Of a DNA stretch of 53,707 nt, positions 16,478 to 24,682 are shown in pieces. Below the pieces are notes generated by a model. That model had not been told where the DNA came from. It did not search any database and saw nothing but the letters and a program-made list of their open reading frames with translations. Position numbers and translations under genes: made by a program. How positions within the stretch are numbered: the first letter of the stretch is position 1; every line of letters starts with the position of its first letter. The DNA comes from Gemmatimonadales bacterium (GTDB lineage Bacteria > Gemmatimonadota > Gemmatimonadetes > Palauibacterales > Palauibacteraceae), in assembly GCA_009838765.1 (NCBI GenBank), contig VXQX01000022.1, positions 1 through 53,707 on the forward strand, written 5' to 3'.

Positions 16478-19400
16478 GCCACCCGGAGTTCGTCGACAAC
16501 CTCGACGGCAACACGCTCGAACGGGCGCTCCGGGAGCGCCTCGAACACCTGCTCGGTACGCTCCGGGAACCGCCTTCGGCGTCGATCGCGACGGGATACT
16601 TCAATCCAGGGGGCTTCGGTCGGCTGGCTGACGTGCTCCGTCGTGCTGAGGGCGTGCGCCTCCTTCTCGGTGCCGAGCCGCTGCCCGCCGCCCGTCTGCC
16701 AGAGCGCCGCCTTGGCGATCCACGCGGTGAGCGGTACGAGAAGCAGCTGGCGGACGAAGAACTCGAAGGCGCGGAGCGCAAACTCAGGCGGGACCGCGAC
16801 CGCCTCCCGTTCTCCGAGCCGAGCCGAGCCGCAGTGCGTGAGCTGCTGGACTTCCTCGATTCGGGCAAGATCGAGGTGCGTCGCTACGAGCACCGCTTCC
16901 TGCATGGCAAGGCCTTCCTGTTCTCCGGCAAGCAGGGCGTCCTCGCCGGATCGTCGAACTTCACGCTCGCCGGCCTCACGTCGAACTTGGAGCTCAACCT
17001 CGGCCAGTACCAGCCTAGCGTTGTCGAGAGGGTAGAGGAGTGGTTCGACCGGCTCTGGAACGATGCTAGTCCGTACGATCTCGCCGGCATCTACAAGGAA
17101 CAATTCGCCGAACATCCTCCGTATCTCATCTACCTGCGTGCCCTTTGGGAGCGCTACGGCGGAGAACTCGAAGAGGAGTCGGACGACTCGGGCCGGATCC
17201 GACTAACGCGCTTCCAGACCGACGGCGTGTTCCGCGGCAAGCGGATCCTCGACCAGTACAACGGCGTGCTGGTCGCCGACAGTGTGGGGTTAGGCAAGAG
17301 TTTCATCGCCGCCGAGATCTTCACGGAGGTGATCGAGCGCAACCGGCAGAAGGCGCTCCTCATCGCCCCGGCCCAGCTCAGGGATGGGATGTGGAGGCAG
17401 TTCAGAAGACGCTACCAGGTCGGCATCGAAGTCGTGTCGTTCGAGCAGCTGGCAAGCGACCGGCAGTTGGGCCAAGGGGATGCGAGCGCCTTGGGTTCTA
17501 GCATCAGCGACTACTCGCTTGTCGTGATCGACGAGGCGCACGCCTTCCGGAACGCGGACACGAAGCGTGCGCGCGCGCTCCGACAACTGTTGCGCGGCGA
17601 CCCGCCCCGGAAGGTGGTCCTTCTGACCGCGACGCCGGTCAACAACTCGCTTTGGGACCTCTACGACCTCCTCACCTACTTCGTCGGCCATGACGCGGTG
17701 TTCGCGGACCGAGGCATCCCCTCGCTCAAGGAGCGGTTCCGGCAGGCCGACAAGGAAGACCCGTTCTCGCTCAGCCCGGACACCCTGTTCGACATCCTCG
17801 ACGCAACCACGGTGCGGCGGACCCGGCACTTCGTTCAACGCTTCTATCCGAACGACAACTTCCGCCTGCAGGACGGGACGGAGGTCACGATCCGGTTCCC
17901 AGACCCGGTGGTCCGCTCGCGAAACTACGATCTGGATGAAGTGCTTCCCGGGTTCTTCGACGAGTTCACGGAGATTCTAGACTCCGATGAGGGAGAGCCG
18001 AGACTTACGATGGCCAGATACTGGCCGACCCGTTACCGCCGGGACGGGGTGCCGGACGCCCGGGAGACGGCGCTGGTGGGGCTCATCCGCTCGGGGTTGC
18101 TAAAGCGATTCGAGTCGTCAGCGAAGGCGTTCGTCCAAACCATGAGCAGAATGGTCGCCGCGCACGATGACTTCGTGCGCGCGGTCGAGGCCGGGGTGAT
18201 CCCGTCCTCAGATTCGCTGGCCGCGCTCCGCGAGACCGATTCCGACGAGGCGTGGGATGAGCTTCTCAGCGAAGGCGAGCCCGTAGAGGATGACCTCGAC
18301 ACCGCAAGGCTCATTGAAGACGTGCAGTCCGACCGTGCGCTTCTCGAACGCCTCCGGGTTCGAGCATCCGCGATAAGAACGGAGAACGACCCTAAGCTCA
18401 AGCTCCTCGCCGAGGAACTCGCCCGTATCGCGGCGGAGGCCGAGCGGAAAGGCATCTCGGAGCGCGACATCCGCAACCGCCGCAAAGTGCTCGTGTTCTC
18501 ATACTTCGGCGACACTGTCGAGTGGATCGCGGAGCGTTTGCGGGAGGTGGTGGAGACGGATCGGCGGCTCGCGCGCTACCGCGGCCGCATCGCAGTCGTC
18601 CGGGGAACCGACTCGTTCGACGGGATCACGCGCAGCGATGCGGTATTCGGCTTCGCGCCCGAATCCACCGAGGCTCCGCCGGCGCGTTGCGAGGATAGAT
18701 TCGACATTCTGGTGACGACCGACGTGCTTGCCGAAGGGATGAACCTCCAGCAGTGCGGACGGATCATCAACTACGACCTGCCTTGGAACCCGATGCGGCT
18801 CGTGCAGCGCCACGGGCGCATAGATCGCATCGGCAGTCCGCACGAGAAGGTATTTCTCACCTGTGTGTTTCCTGACCGCCAACTCGAGGCCCTTCTGGCC
18901 CTTGAAGAGCGGATCCGCAGGAAGCTGGCCCAGGCCGCAGCATCGATCGGAGTCGAGCAGCCGCCGATACCCGGCATGGGGCAGACCCAACAGGTCTTCG
19001 CGGATGACCGGAGGCAGATCGAGGCGCTCCGAGGAGGCGACTCGTCCCTCTTCGAGCGGGGAGGGGAGGGCGTGCACGCGCACAGCGGCGAGGAGTATCG
19101 GCAGGAACTACGGAAGGGGATCGAGCGCTGGGGCGACCAGATCCGAGACTTGGCGTGGGGCGTCGGCTCGGGATTCGTTGGCGGAGCCTGCACAGGCCAC
19201 GTCTTCTGCGCCCGCGTTTTCGACCGCGTGTTCATGCGGTTCGTGCCCGCGGAGCCGGACGCCGAGATCGAGCGCGACACCCTCACCTGCCTCGGAATGC
19301 TCTCGTGCACCGAACACACCGAGCGGGCTCTGCCGGAGGGGTTCGCGGAAGGAGCTTACGGGGCTTGGGAGCGCGCGCGCCGCGACATCTACGACGAATG

Positions 19401-19746
19401 GATGCGCGCCACGGATCCGGCCGCGCTGCAGCCCAGCATCCGCCCGCTCTTCAGGGCCGCCGCCGACCATGTACGAATGCACTCAGGCCCCAGGTTGTCA
19501 GTTGAGGAAAGGGACCGGGTTGCAGACGCCCTTGAAGCTCCATGGGGCATCCGTCAAGAGCGGCGTCTCCGCGAAGTGTTCGCTCCCGACCGGGTCCCCC
19601 CCGGAGAATTGACGCGCAAAATCGTCGAAGTCGTGAACGAACTCGGGCTACAGCCCTGGAAGCCGCCGGAGCCACTCGATCCCATCGAGGAAGAGGAAGT
19701 GAGTCTGGTCGTCTGGATGGGGGTTCTGGAAGAGTCCGTTGCCTGA
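16474..19746 (+). CDS. SNF2-type helicase with N-terminal phospholipase-D-like nuclease domain
   Basis: The 1,090-residue product has an N-terminal PLD-like domain (HGKAFLF at about residue 144 and GSSNFTLAGL at about 160, one HKD-type motif). An SF2/SNF2 helicase core follows: Walker A ADSVGLGKSF (about 270), DEAH-type VVIDEAHAF (about 350), LLTATPVNN, and the C-terminal motifs GMNLQQCGRIINYD and RHGRIDRIG (about 780). A helical C-terminal extension follows. Such proteins use ATP to move on DNA and are partners of methylases in restriction-like defence. The ATGA overlap with the methylase gene supports a single unit. The gene itself looks intact. Confidence 0.88.
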   Translation: MSHPEFVDNLDGNTLERALRERLEHLLGTLREPPSASIATGYFNPGGFGRLADVLRRAEGVRLLLGAEPLPAARLPERRLGDPRGERYEKQLADEELEGAERKLRRDRDRLPFSEPSRAAVRELLDFLDSGKIEVRRYEHRFLHGKAFLFSGKQGVLAGSSNFTLAGLTSNLELNLGQYQPSVVERVEEWFDRLWNDASPYDLAGIYKEQFAEHPPYLIYLRALWERYGGELEEESDDSGRIRLTRFQTDGVFRGKRILDQYNGVLVADSVGLGKSFIAAEIFTEVIERNRQKALLIAPAQLRDGMWRQFRRRYQVGIEVVSFEQLASDRQLGQGDASALGSSISDYSLVVIDEAHAFRNADTKRARALRQLLRGDPPRKVVLLTATPVNNSLWDLYDLLTYFVGHDAVFADRGIPSLKERFRQADKEDPFSLSPDTLFDILDATTVRRTRHFVQRFYPNDNFRLQDGTEVTIRFPDPVVRSRNYDLDEVLPGFFDEFTEILDSDEGEPRLTMARYWPTRYRRDGVPDARETALVGLIRSGLLKRFESSAKAFVQTMSRMVAAHDDFVRAVEAGVIPSSDSLAALRETDSDEAWDELLSEGEPVEDDLDTARLIEDVQSDRALLERLRVRASAIRTENDPKLKLLAEELARIAAEAERKGISERDIRNRRKVLVFSYFGDTVEWIAERLREVVETDRRLARYRGRIAVVRGTDSFDGITRSDAVFGFAPESTEAPPARCEDRFDILVTTDVLAEGMNLQQCGRIINYDLPWNPMRLVQRHGRIDRIGSPHEKVFLTCVFPDRQLEALLALEERIRRKLAQAAASIGVEQPPIPGMGQTQQVFADDRRQIEALRGGDSSLFERGGEGVHAHSGEEYRQELRKGIERWGDQIRDLAWGVGSGFVGGACTGHVFCARVFDRVFMRFVPAEPDAEIERDTLTCLGMLSCTEHTERALPEGFAEGAYGAWERARRDIYDEWMRATDPAALQPSIRPLFRAAADHVRMHSGPRLSVEERDRVADALEAPWGIRQERRLREVFAPDRVPPGELTRKIVEVVNELGLQPWKPPEPLDPIEEEEVSLVVWMGVLEESVA

Positions 19747-19915
19747 GGCCGGGAAGCCCTCATCCTGCCGCCTCTCAACTCTCGTGTTTGCTCTCACTCG
19801 CAGCCACTTCCTGAGACCAGAGGCTCCATGCCTAGAGTCGCCAGCCCAATCCGTCGAGAAGTGCAGCTAGACCTCAAGAACTTCCGAACGGTGCCATAAG
19901 CGCGCGAAGAGGAAG

Positions 19916-19939
19916 CCGGGGACGCGATCGCGTCCCCGG
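19916..19939. repeat. Perfect 24-bp palindrome
   Basis: The sequence reads CCGGGGACGCGA followed immediately by its exact reverse complement, with no loop. It lies between the helicase gene and the IS21 relic. It could form a hairpin ending helicase transcription or be part of an insertion-element end or protein-binding site. Confidence 0.7.
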
Positions 19940-19960
19940 CCGGCGAGCCACCCTGCTCGC

Positions 19961-20124
19961 CACAGCCAGGTGCCCGTTGAACACTGGCACGATATCGTCG
20001 GCGATCCCACCTTCGGCGACGCCATCCTCGACCGCCTCCTCAGCAACGCCCACATCATCACATCTTCAAGGGCGCTTCCATGAGAAGGCTCTACGACTCC
20101 GCAAAGACCGGTGACGGCGACTAA
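19961..20124 (+). pseudogene. C-terminal relic of an IS21-family istB gene
   Basis: In frame 2 the stretch [20 protein letters not shown] then LDRLLSNAH matches the end of IstB, the AAA+ helper ATPase of IS21 transposition. The frame then breaks in a CATCATCAC run at about 20053-20061. The typical tail ([19 protein letters not shown]) continues in the next frame to TAA at 20122-20124. The upstream two thirds of istB and all of istA are absent, so this is a dead fragment. Confidence 0.75.
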
Positions 20125-20215
20125 ACTCACCCCTCAACCCCACCCCCGGCGCCGCCATGTCCCTCCGCTCCTCCAAGGTGATCGAGATGCCTCAGAATCA
20201 CCGGTCCCCTTATCA

Positions 20216-20240
20216 GAGGGAATTACATACAATAGTAACC
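20216..20240 (-). repeat. Left inverted repeat of the putative 3.7-kb element
   Basis: Bases 20216-20230 (GAGGGAATTACATAC) are the exact reverse complement of 23887-23901. The following AATAGTAACC keeps partial match to the other end (TAACC). Read on the minus strand, the repeat is nearly identical to the internal copy at 21059-21081. Confidence 0.75.
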
Positions 20241-20249
20241 GGCGGGGGC

Positions 20250-20744
20250 TCACTCCTCCCCTCCGTTCTCATCACCGGTTACGTCCGGTTCGGCCGTTTC
20301 GGGCTTCGCGGGCGGAGTCTTGCGCGGCTTCGGCTGCGGACGGCTGCTCCCGTACCATTCAGAGAGCCCCCATGTTCCTTGTTCGTCTAGCCGAACCGCG
20401 ATGCCAGACTTTGCGAGACGGTGGAGTCCCGCGTACACCGTATCTCGGAAGTGCTTTGACCGGCTTACATACCCACCTTCCTTGAGGAAGTCGGCAACCT
20501 GCCGCGTCGTGAGCGGCTTCTTCTTGATGCGGAGACACTTCGCCGCAGCCTTCGTCATGGACAGGTTGAAGAACGTGTCTGATCGGATTTCGCTAACGCC
20601 CGGCGCGGACGTGGCGGCTGCCACCAATCCGGCCGAGGGAGCCGCTCCGGTCAATCGTTCAAGGAGAGTAATCGCCGTCTCGATTTCCTCCTTCTGGGCG
20701 TACAGGGCCGCAAGCGCAGGTCCGTACGGATCGTTCTCACTCAC
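20250..20744 (-). CDS. Winged-helix (HARE-HTH-like) protein
   Basis: The 164-residue product starts at GTG 20744, fixed by AAGGAGG six bases upstream. An N-terminal coiled region (YAQKEEIETAITLLERL) is followed by a wHTH-like domain at about residues 75-135: KPLTTRQVADFLKEGGY, KHFRDTVYAGLHRLAKSG, GTWGLSEWY. This pattern resembles HARE-HTH and similar DNA-binding wings. The C-terminus is proline/lysine-rich then acidic (PQPKPRKTPPAKPE, DENGGEE). It lies inside the putative transposon, divergent from the transposase, and ends 9 bases from the left inverted repeat. A regulatory or DNA-binding passenger role is likely. Confidence 0.65.
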   Translation of the reverse strand: MSENDPYGPALAALYAQKEEIETAITLLERLTGAAPSAGLVAAATSAPGVSEIRSDTFFNLSMTKAAAKCLRIKKKPLTTRQVADFLKEGGYVSRSKHFRDTVYAGLHRLAKSGIAVRLDEQGTWGLSEWYGSSRPQPKPRKTPPAKPETAEPDVTGDENGGEE

Positions 20745-21058
20745 TTGATTCCTCCTTCGGGCGCACGTAGTTTGCGGCCCATCGCCATGTATGCCATCAA
20801 GAACGGGACCGGGATTACCGGCCCTGGCGGCTTTCATAGGCGATGCTCACCCTCCGCAGGTTGTGGGGCTGGACCGCGATTTTTTGGCTGCGAAACCGTC
20901 GTCGCGGCCAGCCCCCGGTGAGTTCGAGACACCAACCTTGTTGTCGGCGCCGATTGAAGGGTTAATCAACTCGCCCGTCCTCCGCAAGCTAGGGCAAGCC
21001 GACAGCCGTCCATGACGCGTCCGCTAGAGTCCGTGGGGTCGACATGTCTGCGTTGGGC

Positions 21059-21081
21059 GGTTACTATTGTGCAGTAATTCC
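21059..21081 (+). repeat. Internal copy of the element-end repeat before the transposase
   Basis: GGTTACTATTGTGCAGTAATTCC shares the first 12 bases and the last 8 exactly with the reverse complement of 20219-20240, with a one-base length difference. It lies 24 bases before the transposase start. It may be the true left end of the transposase unit or part of its promoter. Confidence 0.7.
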
Positions 21082-21105
21082 AGCGACCCAAGAGAGGGGC
21101 CGAGA

Positions 21106-22051
21106 ATGGCGCACAACGCACCCGGAAGACACTACCGCAAAGGGCTCTCACTGGTAGACGTGTTCCGGCTGTTTCCGGACGACGAGGCGGCCGAGAAGTG
21201 GATCGCCGCCGTTCGGTGGCCAGACGGCCCGGAGTGCCCGCACTGCGGGAGTTCGAACGTGCAGAGCGGGGCCAAGCACCCCTCGATGCCCTACCGATGC
21301 CGAGGGTGCCGGAAGTTCTTCAGCGTGAAGACCGGCACGGCTATGGCCGACAGCAACCTCGGGCCGCAGGTGTGGGCGATTGCCACCTACCTGATGAGCA
21401 CCGGCCTCAAAGGCCAGTCGAGCATGAAGCTGCACCGCGACCTCGGCGTGACGCAGAAGACCGCTTGGCATCTCGCGCACCGGACTCGCGAGGCGTGGGC
21501 GGACGCCAACCCCGAACCCGTTCACCGGCCCCGTGGAAGTCGACGAGGCGTACTTCGGTGGCAAGGAGCGGAACAAGCACGCGAGCAAGAAGCAGCGGGC
21601 GGGCCGCGGCCCGGTCGGGAAGACGGCGGTCGTGGGCGTGCGCGACTGCGATGACGCGGCAGGTGGCCGCGCACGTAGTTGACCGGGTGAACGGGGCTCC
21701 TCTCACCGGGATCGGCAGCATCACACCGAGAGCGGGGCCACCGTCTACACGGACGACCACGGCGGCTACCAGGGCCTCGGGAGAGAGTACGAGCACGAGA
21801 CGGTGCGGCACTCGGTGGGCGAGTACGTGAGGGAGCAGGCGCACACCAACGGCGTGGAGTCGTTTTGGGCGCTGATGAAGCGAGGGTACGCCGGCACCTA
21901 TCACCGGATGAGCCCGAAGCACCTGCAGAAGTACGTGAACGAGTTCGCCGGGCGATACGGCATCCGCGACCTCGACACCATCGACCAGATGGCCGCGATC
22001 ATTCGCGGCCTGGTGGGCCGACGCCTCCGCTACCGCGATCTCATCGCCTAG
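21106..22051 (+). pseudogene. Frameshifted IS1595-type (ISXO2-like) transposase
   Basis: The protein is readable only across three frames. Frame 1 from ATG 21106 gives the N-terminal domain with a zinc ribbon (CPHCGSSN, YRCRGCRKFFS) and KTAWHLAHRTREAW. The next part, PVEVDEAYFGGKERNKH with the first catalytic acid, is in another frame from about 21520. The end, YTDDHGGY, ESFWALMKRGYAGTY and SPKHLQKYVNEFAGRYG, requires at least one further shift before 21730 and ends at 22051. With two or more indels the transposase cannot be made intact, so the element is now immobile by itself. Confidence 0.85.
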
Positions 22052-22259
22052 GCGTTGCCGAGGCGACCGACGACGGCCACCTTGCCCCGCAGAGTCGAGA
22101 ACCCGGAGCAAGGAGAAACGCAATGCCCACGCCAAACCACGACGCCGAACACCCATCCACAGCCTCACGGTGTGAACCCTTTACAGCCCTTCGGGCGTAG
22201 AACATCGTCCAAGTAGAGAGTCGGCCTTCCAGCCACCACCACCACGGAAGGACTTCTCG

Positions 22260-22781
22260 ATGATGACGATCATCGCGTTCATGCAGGACCCCGGTCCCGG
22301 AGCCGGACTTCCCGGTTGGGTCGCCCCCGTTTCAGTTCTCGGGATTGTAGGTGCCTTGCTTGGTGCCGGGATGTGGATCGGTGCCGTCAACTCGGACCGG
22401 AAGAGCTTCGGGGAATTCATGAACGAGGTCCGCGACGACATCAAGAAGATCCTCGGGCGTCTTGGGTCCGCCGTCGCTGACGGAAATAGTCCCCTCCGGT
22501 TGAACGAACTCGGCAAGGCTATATCCGAGGAGATCAACGCGCGCGCGTGGGCGGACAAGCACGTCCCGATCGTGGCGAGCCGGCTTGAGGGGAGCGAAGC
22601 CTTCGAGATTCAGGACTTCTGCTTTGCCTACGTGACACAGGTCGAGTACACGGACAGCGAGGAGCGCACGATCAGGAGGAGCGCCTACGAAAACGCCATT
22701 GACGCGTACGAGGTTCGACGTGTCCTTGCCTTTGAGCTACGCGACAAGCTTCTGGCGAAGGCTGGCCTCGAGGCACCGTGA
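22260..22781 (+). CDS. Membrane-anchored protein of unknown function
   Basis: The 173-residue product (ATG 22260, GGAAGGA eight bases upstream) has one N-terminal membrane helix (WVAPVSVLGIVGALLGAGMWIGAV, residues about 20-43). A short coiled stretch (FMNEVRDDIKKILGRL) and a soluble helical domain with SPLRLNELGKAISEE and FEIQDFCFAYV follow. I have an impression of similar orphan proteins in accessory DNA but cannot name a family. It lies inside the putative transposon, downstream of the broken transposase, and is intact. Confidence 0.6.
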   Translation: MMTIIAFMQDPGPGAGLPGWVAPVSVLGIVGALLGAGMWIGAVNSDRKSFGEFMNEVRDDIKKILGRLGSAVADGNSPLRLNELGKAISEEINARAWADKHVPIVASRLEGSEAFEIQDFCFAYVTQVEYTDSEERTIRRSAYENAIDAYEVRRVLAFELRDKLLAKAGLEAP

Positions 22782-22815
22782 ACAAGCCAAGCGACGGAGC
22801 GGACGGCCCACCCCG

Positions 22816-23356
22816 TCAGCGGTAGAAGGTGAGCGATCCGTTGTTGGTGAGGCGCGCGAAGTGCTTTCCGTCGGGTTCAACGAGCAAGGTGCTGAGGTTC
22901 CACCGCTCGCGCTTCCCGGCGATGCAGTCGCGATATACGGCCATCGCGTAGACCAGAAACGCCATTTCGCCGCCCGGCTGTATCCGCAGGGCCAGCGCGC
23001 CGGTTTCCGTAAGGCGGACGGGGCCGTTGGCCGCGATCGGTCGCCACGCGGCATCGTTCGAGTGCCCCGAGAAGGCGCGCACGTTGGCCAGCATCTCCGC
23101 CGTGTTTCGGGCGGCCAGGACATTTCACGCAGGTGTTCTCGCCCTTCGCGATGACCTCGTCGGCGATGGCCCTGATCGCGGGATCGCGGACCACGCGGGC
23201 AACGGTGGGCCTCTCCTGTTGCGTTTCTGCGGCGGCGGCCCGCTGCGGTTGGCGTGTTTCGTTCAGCGCCTGGACGTTGCGACTGTGGTCGCTGGCGATC
23301 GAGACAAGTCCGGCGAGCACTAGGAAGACGAGGGCGACGGTGACGAGCGAGCGCAT
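22816..23356 (-). pseudogene. Frameshifted membrane-anchored or secreted unknown protein
   Basis: From ATG 23356 (GGGAGGGG upstream) the product starts with a hydrophobic helix (VTVALVFLVLAGLVSIA) and an alanine/glutamine-rich linker, then reads to ENTCVK. There the frame must shift by one base near 23118-23125. The other frame then continues VLAARNTAEMLANVRAFSG through a globular end (WNLSTLLVEPDGKHF, NNGSLTFYR) to the stop at 22816. Both halves look like real coding sequence, so I call one broken gene of about 180 residues. No family is recognised. Confidence 0.55.
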
Positions 23357-23689
23357 GGGATTCCCCTCCCGCGTGTACGCCCGTCGGATGAAGGGAGCCG
23401 GGCCGTTGAGGCAGTCACGCAAGGGAAACCATGCGGATGCCCTGCCTTTTCGCCCCGGCCTCGGGGAGCTACCCCTCCGCCATGCTCCGGGCTGTTGTAT
23501 GGGGCAGGCGACCCGACACGCGGGACCCCTGCGGACTGCCTCAGCCCGATACGTGGATGGCGTCCACCCACCCGGCAAGGGTTTCTGCCGGGCGCGATCG
23601 ATCGCCAAGTGCATGTAGCGCACCGCCCGCGCTTTGTGTGCCGTTTGCGCGGGCGTTATGTTCAGCGGTGGACGAAGGAGGAGGACGCC
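23357..23689. other. 333-bp divergent intergenic region with a hairpin
   Basis: No supported gene lies here. It separates a minus-strand gene from a plus-strand gene, so promoters for both are expected. CCCGGCA at 23571-23577 pairs with TGCCGGG at 23586-23592 around an 8-base loop, a possible regulatory or terminator hairpin. Confidence 0.45.
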
Positions 23690-23857
23690 ATGAGTAAGGA
23701 GCCCACCGAAACGCCGGCACCGAGGGGGCGGCCCGTAGAGCACCCCATGCCGGAGCCCATCCCCGACACGCCCGAGAACATCATGCGAGCGATCGTCAAC
23801 ACTCCGCCCAAGAAGCGCGAGGACTGGCGCTATCTAAAGGAGTCGGGGCGCAACTAA
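23690..23857 (+). CDS. Small acidic/proline-rich protein, 55 residues
   Basis: A short gene starts at ATG 23690 with a strong AAGGAGGAGG site just upstream. The product is proline-rich at first (PRGRPVEHPMPEPIPDTPEN), then has a helix and a charged end (MRAIVNTPPKKREDWRYLKE). The PDTPENI-RAI-TPPKK-WRYL pattern looks conserved to me from small orphan proteins in other genomes, but no function is known to me. It is the last gene before the right inverted repeat, 19 bases away. Confidence 0.6.
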   Translation: MSKEPTETPAPRGRPVEHPMPEPIPDTPENIMRAIVNTPPKKREDWRYLKESGRN

Positions 23858-23876
23858 CCCGCCGCAGCGCCCCGTT

Positions 23877-23901
23877 GGTTATCACCGTATGTAATTCCCT
23901 C
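23877..23901 (+). repeat. Right inverted repeat of the putative 3.7-kb element
   Basis: GTATGTAATTCCCTC at 23887-23901 is the exact reverse complement of 20216-20230. The inner ten bases (GGTTATCACC) match the left copy only partly. Confidence 0.75.
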
Positions 23902-23986
23902 GGAATACGCACCCACCGCTTAGCTTCTTGCAGTACGCTACTAAGCCGCCCGACCTCAACATCGCGGACAGGCGTCGCCTCTCAAC

Positions 23987-24682
23987 TCATGTGAGGAACG
24001 GCTCGCCTCTTTCCGCATCTTCAAAATACTCATCCTCCAAGGTGGCACATGACCCTTTCTCCGTCTCGAGAGTCTGGTCGAAGGCATTTGGAACTCCAGC
24101 CGTCCCATCAGAGGCACACCAAGCATCTGGAAAGTTGCACTTGGTCATGAATAGAACGAAAGCCTTCGGCGACAGGACCTTATCGAGTGGAATGCGAGTG
24201 GGAGTGTGATGCCCCACATGAAGGTGGGCACAAGCGTGCCGAAGCGGCCGATGTGCGTCGAAGTCCACCTCGTACCTGAACGGACCAAAGCCGTCAACTC
24301 CCGACTGCTCTGAGAGGTGCTGGTGATAGAACTCCATGGCTTCAGGATCTGATCCAGACAGACCAAGGTCCTCCAGAAAATCCTCCAAAGACACGAACGG
24401 GAAGGGGTTCGGGTAGAAAGCGCATCTGATGGCGAAACGCCCTTGCCCACCTTCGGCGTAGAACAGTTGGAAAAACGAGTAGTCTTCCAACAGAAAGCAG
24501 TAATCCCGCTGCTCCAATCCGGTGCGGAAAACGTCTGCGTACGGGGCATCTACCCTTAGCGAGACGTTCCGGAACTCCTCGCTAAGCTTTCGGTGGAGCT
24601 GCATGGGCGGCTGGAGCAGTTTCAATTCTTCCAAGAGTGGACGAGTCGCTCGGACGCTCCGCCAAAACTCCGACGAGGTCAT
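23987..24682 (-). CDS. DUF2290 protein
   Basis: The 231-residue product fits the DUF2290 pattern: YCFLLEDYSFFQLFY in the middle, CAFYPNPFPF, a FRYEVDFDAH segment, then ACAHLHVGHHTPTRIPLDKV and a helical end (AFVLFMTKCNFPDAW). The paired histidines in HLHVGHH and the arginine in TRIP are the most conserved-looking residues and might form an active or binding site. No biochemical role is known to me. It starts within the helicase stop codon (ATGA overlap at 24679-24682), so the two proteins should be made together. AT-rich composition marks it as acquired. Confidence 0.72.
   Translation of the reverse strand: MTSSEFWRSVRATRPLLEELKLLQPPMQLHRKLSEEFRNVSLRVDAPYADVFRTGLEQRDYCFLLEDYSFFQLFYAEGGQGRFAIRCAFYPNPFPFVSLEDFLEDLGLSGSDPEAMEFYHQHLSEQSGVDGFGPFRYEVDFDAHRPLRHACAHLHVGHHTPTRIPLDKVLSPKAFVLFMTKCNFPDAWCASDGTAGVPNAFDQTLETEKGSCATLEDEYFEDAERGEPFLT

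Larger units (their letters stand above)
20216..23901. mobile_element. Putative 3.7-kb transposon with IS1595-type transposase relic and passenger genes
   Basis: The stretch is bounded by 25-bp imperfect inverted repeats with a 15-bp perfect outer core. It holds a winged-helix gene (minus), a frameshifted IS1595-type transposase, a membrane-anchored unknown, a frameshifted secreted or membrane protein (minus) and a 55-residue protein. IS1595-family elements are known to carry passenger genes. No direct target duplication is visible next to the repeats, and a related third repeat lies internally just before the transposase. The boundaries are therefore an inference. Confidence 0.5.
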
